Assembly (NCBI RefSeq): GCF_001591665.1
Contig: NZ_BCVI01000006.1
Coordinates: 186,001-250,000 of the forward strand
Source of the DNA: Neobacillus soli NBRC 102451
GTDB taxonomy: Bacteria > Bacillota > Bacilli > Bacillales > Cytobacillaceae
Direction: 5' to 3'
Length of the DNA stretch: 64,000 nt
Shown: positions 58,374 to 64,000 of the stretch, piece after piece
How positions within the stretch are numbered: the first letter of the stretch is position 1
Layout: each line of letters starts with the position of its first letter
Translations under genes and position numbers: made by a program
Notes under the pieces: model-generated
What the model was told of the DNA's origin: nothing
Databases searched by the model: none
Seen by the model: the letters and a program-made list of their open reading frames with translations, nothing else

Positions 58374-60272
58374 CTACCCTTCATTTTTAATGTTTCCTCC
58401 GGTAAACTGGCTATTATACAAATCTGCATAAAAACCGCCTCTTTCTAGTAATTCCAGATGATTTCCTTTTTCGATGACACTGCCATGATTCATTACAAGA
58501 ATCAGATCAGCATCACGAATCGTTGAAAGCCGGTGGGCAATGACAAAGCTCGTGCGCCCTTTCATTAAATGATCCATTGCCTTTTGAATCTGAATCTCTG
58601 TCCGTGTGTCAACACTGCTTGTCGCTTCATCGAGAATTAATATCGCCGGGTTGGCCAGAATCGCCCTCGCAATCGTTAGCAATTGCTTTTGACCCTGTGA
58701 TATGTTGGAAGCTTCCTCGTTCAAAATGGTGTCATATCCGTCAGGTAGTGTTCGAATGAAATGGTCAGCATTAGCTGCTATAGACGCGGCGACAATTTCT
58801 TCCTCTGAAGCGCCTTCCCTGCCATAGGCAATATTATCACGAATCGTACTATTGAAAAGCCATGTGTCCTGCAGCACCATTCCAAACAAGCCTCTGAGAT
58901 GCTCTCTTTTTAAATCTCTAGTCTCAATTCCATCAATGAAAATGTTCCCCGAATTGATTTCATAGAAACGCATCAATAAATTAATGAGAGTCGTTTTACC
59001 AGCACCTGTTGGACCGACAATCGCTACCTTCTGCCCTGGTTTTACGTCGATATTCATGTCGGTGATTAATAATTCGTTTTCCTCATAACCGAAGGAAACA
59101 TGATCGAAGGTTACTTCTCCCTTTGGATCAACAATCTCCTTCGCAGCAACTGCTTCAGGAACCTCATCTGTTTCATCCAATATTTCAAAAACGCGTTCTG
59201 CACTGGCAATAGTTGACTGAATTACGTTTGCGATAGATGCTGTTTGTGCAATTGGTTGAGAAAATTGCCTTGCATATTGGATAAATGCCTGAATATCACC
59301 AATTTTAATCGCGTTTTTTGTCACTAATATACCGCCAACAACTGAGATAAGGACATAGCCAATATTATTAATAAACGACATTAATGGCATGATCATCCCG
59401 GAAACGAATTGGGCCTTCCAGCCTGATTGGAATAACGTTTCATTGATTTCCTCGAATTGCTCAATTGATTTCTGCTCATGTCCAAATACTTTGATGACCT
59501 TATGACCCGTATACATTTCTTCGACATGCCCGTTTAACTGGCCAAGTGATTTTTGCTGTCCTTTAAAAAACTGTTGTGACTTCTTGGCGATTTTTGCAAT
59601 CGCTACACCGCTAAGTGGCAGTGTCAAGATGACAATGAGTGTCATTAATGGACTAATGGATAGCATCATGACAATAACGCCAATGATCGTAACAACTGAT
59701 GTAATCAGCTGGGTTAAGCTTTGCTGCAAGGTCGTGCTGATATTATCGACATCATTTACCGCACGGCTGAGAATTTCACCATGTGTACGCGAATCAAAGT
59801 ACTTTAGCGGCAGCCGGTTTAGTTTTACCTCGACTTCTTTACGCAGATTGTAGACCGTCTTTTGCGCTACCCCGGCCATAATATACCCTTGTAAATAAGC
59901 AAATATCGCACTAATAATATAAAGTCCAATTAGTAAAATAATTATTTGACCGATGTAGTCAAAGTCTATTTTTGCTCCGGGAACACCCTTAAGCTTCATC
60001 ATCAAACCTTCAAACAGCTTGGTTGTTGCATGGCCCATAATTTTCGGGCTGACAATCGAAAACACGGTACTGATGATCGCTGTAATTAAAACAGCAAATA
60101 GCTGTAATTTATACGGTTTTAAATAGCTTATCAGTCTTTTTAATGTTCCTTTAAAATCCTTGGCTTTTTGAACAGGCATGCCCATGCCCATTGGGCCAAA
60201 TCCCCCGCCGGGTCCACCTTTCCGCACACCCTCTTTTTGTTCATGTCTTTGGTTATTAGAATCTTTACTCAT
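58374..60272 (-). CDS. Heterodimeric ABC exporter, canonical half
   Basis: 632 aa. Begins with a Gly/Met-rich cytosolic stretch (GGPGGGFGPMGMGMP), then six transmembrane helices and a nucleotide-binding domain: Walker A VGPTGAGKTT, Q-loop VLQDTWLF, signature ISQGQKQLLTIA, Walker B AILILDEATSSVDTRTE with the catalytic Glu, and VIAHRLSTIRDAD. Type IV multidrug/lipid exporter similar to YfiC/BmrD. Start overlaps the stop of the partner gene by 4 nt, so both halves are made together. Confidence 0.92.
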   Translation of the reverse strand: MSKDSNNQRHEQKEGVRKGGPGGGFGPMGMGMPVQKAKDFKGTLKRLISYLKPYKLQLFAVLITAIISTVFSIVSPKIMGHATTKLFEGLMMKLKGVPGAKIDFDYIGQIIILLIGLYIISAIFAYLQGYIMAGVAQKTVYNLRKEVEVKLNRLPLKYFDSRTHGEILSRAVNDVDNISTTLQQSLTQLITSVVTIIGVIVMMLSISPLMTLIVILTLPLSGVAIAKIAKKSQQFFKGQQKSLGQLNGHVEEMYTGHKVIKVFGHEQKSIEQFEEINETLFQSGWKAQFVSGMIMPLMSFINNIGYVLISVVGGILVTKNAIKIGDIQAFIQYARQFSQPIAQTASIANVIQSTIASAERVFEILDETDEVPEAVAAKEIVDPKGEVTFDHVSFGYEENELLITDMNIDVKPGQKVAIVGPTGAGKTTLINLLMRFYEINSGNIFIDGIETRDLKREHLRGLFGMVLQDTWLFNSTIRDNIAYGREGASEEEIVAASIAANADHFIRTLPDGYDTILNEEASNISQGQKQLLTIARAILANPAILILDEATSSVDTRTEIQIQKAMDHLMKGRTSFVIAHRLSTIRDADLILVMNHGSVIEKGNHLELLERGGFYADLYNSQFTGGNIKNEG

Positions 60273-61996
60273 GCGATTTCCTCCTCTGACAGCTGTGACA
60301 TGACAATCTCGCGATAAACCGCACTCGATTCCATCAGTTCCTTATGGTTGCCAATTCCCGTGATTTCCCCATTATCTAAGACAAGAATCTGATCTGCATC
60401 GATAATTGTACTCACTCGTTGTGCCACGATAAGTACAGTTGAATCAACCGTTTCCCCTTTTAATGCGGCACGAAGCTTGGCATCTGTTTTAAAATCCAAT
60501 GCAGAAAAGCTGTCATCAAATATATAAATTTCCGGCTTCCGAACGAGCGCTCGGGCAATAGACAATCGCTGCTTTTGCCCACCAGAAACATTTGTTCCCC
60601 CTTGGGCAATCGTGGCATCAAAACCATCAGGCATGCCAGAAATAAACTCATTTGCTTGGGCAATTTCAGCAGCATGCTTCACTTCTTCATCGGTAGCATC
60701 CTCTTTGCCGTAGCGGATATTTTCCGCAATCGTCCCAGTAAATAGAACTGCTTGCTGAGGAACAAAGCCTATCTTTTCTCTAAGCTGCTCTTGCGTCATT
60801 TCACGAACATCGACACCGTCAACAAGGACATTCCCGCTGTCTACATCATAAAAACGCGGGATTAAATTAATGAGGGTCGATTTTCCGGAACCGGTTCCAC
60901 CAATAATGGCCGTTACCTCACCGGGATTCATGGAAAACGAAATATTTGAAATCGCCGGCATTTCAGCTCCAGGATAGCTAAAGGTTACATTTCTAAATTC
61001 TACCTGCCCTCTTGTACCTTTTCCTGAAACAGGCTTAGCCGGATTCTTGATGTCTGCCACAGTCTCAATGACTTCGTTAATTCTAACAGCAGAAACGGAT
61101 GCTCTTGGAATCATCACGAACATCATTGATAACATGATGAACGAGAACATAATTTGCATCGCATATTGAATAAATGCCATCATATCGCCGACCTGCATAT
61201 GACCATTGCTAATACGAATCCCGCCAAACCAAATAATCGCAACAGTAGAAAGGTTTAGAACGACCATCATAATCGGCATCATTGCTGCCATTAATTTATT
61301 TACTTTAATAGCTGTTTGCGTTAAATCCCAGTTTGCTGCGTCGAATCGTTTTTTCTCATGCTCGACACGATTAAATGAACGAATAACACGAATACCCGTT
61401 AAATTTTCTCTTAACACACGATTTAGATTATCCAATTTTACTTGCATCGCTTTAAAAAGCGGTATTCCTTTTTTGGCGATAATCACAATGGCAAGCACTA
61501 GAACGGGTAATGCCACGGCAAGAACTAAGGTTAATTTGGAATCTTTGGAATAAGCCATGATGATGCCGCCAATACACATCATCGGGGCCATAGCCATCAT
61601 TCGCAGCATCATCACTAGTACCTGCTGGATTTGAGTAATATCATTGGTTGTTCTAGTGATTAAAGAGGCAGTTCCAAGTTTATCGAATTCATGTAACGAA
61701 AAGTCACCAACATGGGAAAAAACCTTGGTACGCAACAATTTACCGAAACCCGATGCTGCTTTTGCTGAATAAAAACTGGCAGCAATCGAACAAACCATCC
61801 CGCCAGCCGCTACGAGTAGCATAAAACCGCCGATTTTCCAAATGTAGTCCGTATCACCTGTCACCACTCCCTTGTCAACAATATCGGCCATCAATGTTGG
61901 TAAATAAAGTTCTGATAATGACTGAAGGAGGACAAGCGCTAAAACAAGGTAAATGGGGATTTGAAAGGGTTTTAAGTATTTGATCAATTTAGTCAA
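60269..61996 (-). CDS. Heterodimeric ABC exporter, degenerate-site half
   Basis: 575 aa. Six transmembrane helices, then Walker A IGGTGSGKST, signature VSGGQKQRLSIA and Walker B IYIFDDSFSALDFKTD, in which Asp stands where the catalytic Glu should be. This asymmetry is the mark of heterodimeric exporters (YfiB/YfiC, BmrC/BmrD, TM287/288), where only one composite ATP site hydrolyses. First gene of the pair. Confidence 0.92.
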   Translation of the reverse strand: MTKLIKYLKPFQIPIYLVLALVLLQSLSELYLPTLMADIVDKGVVTGDTDYIWKIGGFMLLVAAGGMVCSIAASFYSAKAASGFGKLLRTKVFSHVGDFSLHEFDKLGTASLITRTTNDITQIQQVLVMMLRMMAMAPMMCIGGIIMAYSKDSKLTLVLAVALPVLVLAIVIIAKKGIPLFKAMQVKLDNLNRVLRENLTGIRVIRSFNRVEHEKKRFDAANWDLTQTAIKVNKLMAAMMPIMMVVLNLSTVAIIWFGGIRISNGHMQVGDMMAFIQYAMQIMFSFIMLSMMFVMIPRASVSAVRINEVIETVADIKNPAKPVSGKGTRGQVEFRNVTFSYPGAEMPAISNISFSMNPGEVTAIIGGTGSGKSTLINLIPRFYDVDSGNVLVDGVDVREMTQEQLREKIGFVPQQAVLFTGTIAENIRYGKEDATDEEVKHAAEIAQANEFISGMPDGFDATIAQGGTNVSGGQKQRLSIARALVRKPEIYIFDDSFSALDFKTDAKLRAALKGETVDSTVLIVAQRVSTIIDADQILVLDNGEITGIGNHKELMESSAVYREIVMSQLSEEEIA

Positions 61997-62107
61997 GATG
62001 CTTCAACTCCGTTTTTAATTGTTTAAGAGTAAACTATACAATATAATTATGAACTAAATATGAACATTAAACTAGCTACTACTACCAAATACCTCGAGTG
62101 AAATTCA

Positions 62108-62146
62108 TTAAAAAACACATCCATTTTTATAAAAATGGATGTGTTT
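62108..62146 (-). terminator. Terminator of the 62170 secreted-protein gene
   Basis: AACACATCCATTTTTAT / ATAAAAATGGATGTGTT near-perfect stem; the T run is on the minus strand. Confidence 0.85.
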
Positions 62147-62169
62147 GCTCGGTTTCTTATGGCGTAGCA

Positions 62170-62928
62170 TTACTGAGCTCTTTCCTGCCTAACTTCGGTA
62201 CTAAAAAGGTTCCAATGACCATTTTCATAATTCCAGGTCGATTCAACTAACGCAATCGTATCGGCATTAGCAATTCCTGTTATTCTTTGAAGACCTTTTA
62301 AGCCCAATTTTTCATTTTCTAATTGAATTGGCTGCAGGCTGCTATACGGGTTCACCGTTAATTCCATAGGCTCATTCAACTTTCCCTTATAGTAAAGACC
62401 TAGTTTTTTATAATAGTTCTTCCGATCCTTTAGATCAAATAAATAGGTCTTCCCTATTTCCGTCAATTTTATTTCTGCTTTATAACCATCTGAAAATTTA
62501 CTTTCCATTTCCAGCGGTTCGGGAACGTGTAACTCCGTGTGGACAAAATTCTTTAAAGAAAATAACGAGTTGATGGTAATTCCTCCGCTCCCTCCTGTCA
62601 AAACACAGGTAAATATATCCTTCACACCATCATGATTTAAGTCCCTAAGCTGAAGGGCCGCTTTCGCCCCGCTTTCTAACGGAAAGGTATAGGTTTTACC
62701 ATTAGATGCTGCCACTTTAATAAATATCTTCTTCAAAAAAGATTCTTTGCCCTGATAGGGGACACCCTGTAGAAGGATGTGCTCCGCTCTTCCGTCGCCT
62801 GTTATATCTGCTTCCTCTTTTGAAATGATGATTGTTGAATCATTTTTTTCAATGGCGTACACACCTGTGATTGCGGTAAGTGACATAAGAAAAAATGAAA
62901 CAATAACCAACAGCATCTCTTTTTTCAT
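62170..62928 (-). CDS. Secreted protein with FG-GAP/EF-hand-like calcium motifs
   Basis: 252 aa from ATG 62928, which has GGAGGGG 7 nt upstream; an in-frame ATG five codons earlier overlaps that ribosome site. Signal peptide MKKEMLLVIVSFFLMSLTAI. The mature part has ADITGDGRAEHILL and LRDLNHDGVKDIFTCVLTGG, DxDxDG-type calcium-binding turns as in FG-GAP/VCBS repeats and Bacillus secreted proteins of unknown function. Lies between parC and the ABC exporter genes. Confidence 0.7.
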   Translation of the reverse strand: MKKEMLLVIVSFFLMSLTAITGVYAIEKNDSTIIISKEEADITGDGRAEHILLQGVPYQGKESFLKKIFIKVAASNGKTYTFPLESGAKAALQLRDLNHDGVKDIFTCVLTGGSGGITINSLFSLKNFVHTELHVPEPLEMESKFSDGYKAEIKLTEIGKTYLFDLKDRKNYYKKLGLYYKGKLNEPMELTVNPYSSLQPIQLENEKLGLKGLQRITGIANADTIALVESTWNYENGHWNLFSTEVRQERAQ

Positions 62929-62983
62929 CAGTTTCCCCTCCATACTCTGTTGCTAGCTAGTATGTCCATTAATGGTAAAAAGA

Positions 62984-63017
62984 TGAAAAAAAGACTCCCT
63001 ATTTTCTAGAGAGTCTC
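62984..63017 (-). terminator. Terminator of parC
   Basis: GAGACTCTCTAG ... GGGAGTCTT hairpin on the minus strand followed by TTTTTTTC. Confidence 0.75.
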
Positions 63018-63027
63018 ATTCAAAAAT

Positions 63028-64000
63028 TTATTCATTTACTTTGTCTGGTGCTGGCACTTTCCAAACCGTTGTTATCTTTCCATTCTCCCCTTCATCAAAG
63101 ATAAAAGATCCGTTAGAATAGCGGTCACTAAAGCGTATATCTGCTGTTATAAACGATTCTGTGGATCCTTTTTCTGTCTGGACAAAAATAACGTCCTGAT
63201 CATTGGCTGCAACAAAGCCCGTGATCCGGTGTGGATTGGATTTTAACTCCCTTAAGATTACCACACCACGCTTGGCCCGCGTAGCTATTTCAAATTCCTT
63301 CAATTTCATCCTCTTCATTGCCCCGCGCTGCGTGGTAATCACGATTGATTCCTTACTGTCATTGCTAAGGAGTTTACCGCCAATCACAAAGTCGCCATCT
63401 TTTAAGTTAATCCCTTTTACACCAGCAGCACGCTGCCCAACAATACTAATTTCTTCTTCATGGAACCAGAGTGAATAACCAAAGTTTGAGATGATGAAAA
63501 CTTCCTTTGAACCATCTGTTAGATGGACATCAACGACTTGATCCTCATCTTTAAGATTAACCCCGACAAGTGGTTTAGAGTAGCGCTGTGCTTTATAAGC
63601 TTTTAGCTCCGTTTTCTTAACCATTCCATTTTTTGTAACAAAAACCAAGAAGGCTTCCGTTTCAAAATCCTTTACAGGGATTGCTTGGATGATTTCTTCA
63701 TCGCGTTCAATTGGAATGATATTCGCCACATGCTGGCCAAGATCCTTCCAGCGGATATCCGGCAGTTCATGAACAGGGCAGAATAGATAATTTCCCTTAT
63801 TTGTAAACAGGAGAAGTACATCCTTTGTATTCATATCGAGCTGTGCTAACAGACGATCAGATTCCTTCATTGCTGTGTCCTGACCATTGGATGCAGCAAA
63901 CGAACGCTGACTAGTCCTTTTCACGTAACCTTGTTTCGTTACGGTGACAATCACATCTTCACTAGGGACCGTCACTTCGAGATTTATTTTTAATTCTTCA
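63028..64000 (-). CDS. parC: DNA topoisomerase IV subunit A, C-terminal part (5' end beyond window)
   Basis: The frame runs to the right window edge (EELKINLEVTVPSEDVIVTV), so only about 324 C-terminal residues are visible; the GTG at 63975 is internal. The pinwheel C-terminal domain shows repeated blades: KQGYVKRTSQRSFAASNGQD, LLLFTNKGNYLFCPVHELPD, FVTKNGMVKKTELKAYKAQR, ITTQRGAMKRMKLKEFEIAT. The FCPVHELPDIRWKDLGQHVA stretch matches ParC of Bacillus rather than GyrA. Decatenates daughter chromosomes with ParE, expected upstream on the minus strand outside this window. Confidence 0.92.
   Translation of the reverse strand, partial: EELKINLEVTVPSEDVIVTVTKQGYVKRTSQRSFAASNGQDTAMKESDRLLAQLDMNTKDVLLLFTNKGNYLFCPVHELPDIRWKDLGQHVANIIPIERDEEIIQAIPVKDFETEAFLVFVTKNGMVKKTELKAYKAQRYSKPLVGVNLKDEDQVVDVHLTDGSKEVFIISNFGYSLWFHEEEISIVGQRAAGVKGINLKDGDFVIGGKLLSNDSKESIVITTQRGAMKRMKLKEFEIATRAKRGVVILRELKSNPHRITGFVAANDQDVIFVQTEKGSTESFITADIRFSDRYSNGSFIFDEGENGKITTVWKVPAPDKVNE

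Overview
The window is chromosomal DNA of a low-GC, spore-former-type Bacillaceae (Bacillus/Neobacillus-like). The evidence is strong Shine-Dalgarno sequences, TTG/GTG starts, sigma-A promoters, CcpA-type cre sites, a tRNA-Pro T-box in front of proBA, an MhqR operator, a divergent pdxR-pdxST locus, pepF, DUF2533, and a ParC resembling that of Bacillus at the right edge.

Region 1 (1-10.9 kb): the end of a PucR-type regulator and a class III aminotransferase are followed by a complete bacterial microcompartment (BMC) operon headed by a DeoR/SorC-type regulator. Its enzymes are PduL phosphotransacylase, a flavoprotein-like protein, CoA-acylating aldehyde dehydrogenase, triosephosphate isomerase, an RpiB/LacAB-type isomerase and deoxyribose-phosphate aldolase (DeoC). 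Its shell genes are two hexamer (BMC-H) and three pentamer (BMC-P) proteins. This is the 'sugar phosphate utilizing' (SPU) kind of BMC. The logic is deoxyribose-5-P -> acetaldehyde + glyceraldehyde-3-P, then acetaldehyde -> acetyl-CoA -> acetyl-P, with the triose phosphate isomerised inside the shell. Five enzymes carry N-terminal amphipathic encapsulation-type helices. Cre sites flank the operon, and a 66-aa XRE regulator with a perfect cre site lies just after it.

Region 2 (11-24 kb): an SF1 helicase with a PLD-like tail, an autoregulated-looking SatD/DUF3307 pair, MhqD under an MhqR box, T-box-proBA, a nuclease-helicase fusion of the DinG/XPD class, and an iron uptake operon in which FeoB is split into separate GTPase and membrane genes.

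Region 3 (24-46 kb): small acidic or unknown proteins, YtcJ-like amidohydrolase, secreted proteins, a GH18 hydrolase, TrhO, PepF, CapA-like protein, a GT2 glycosyltransferase, an operon of membrane protein/DUF4129/DUF4350/MoxR/DUF58, SpoIIM-like and RDD proteins, an ECF sigma/anti-sigma pair with its own ECF promoter, and an ABC-2 exporter.

Region 4 (46-64 kb): a TetR gene behind two identical-class operators with an FtsH paralogue; regulator and Fic-like gene remnants; a HesB-like gene with an in-frame UGA and a SECIS-like hairpin (a selenoprotein) beside a TlpA-like thioredoxin; a D,D-carboxypeptidase; pdxR/pdxS/pdxT; an HNH endonuclease; XerS with a dif-like site just downstream; a heterodimeric ABC exporter; a secreted FG-GAP-like protein; and the 3' part of parC.

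Most notable: the SPU-type BMC with an encapsulation-tagged triosephosphate isomerase and altered active-site positions in RpiB and DeoC, and the HesB-like selenoprotein gene, which ordinary gene callers miss.
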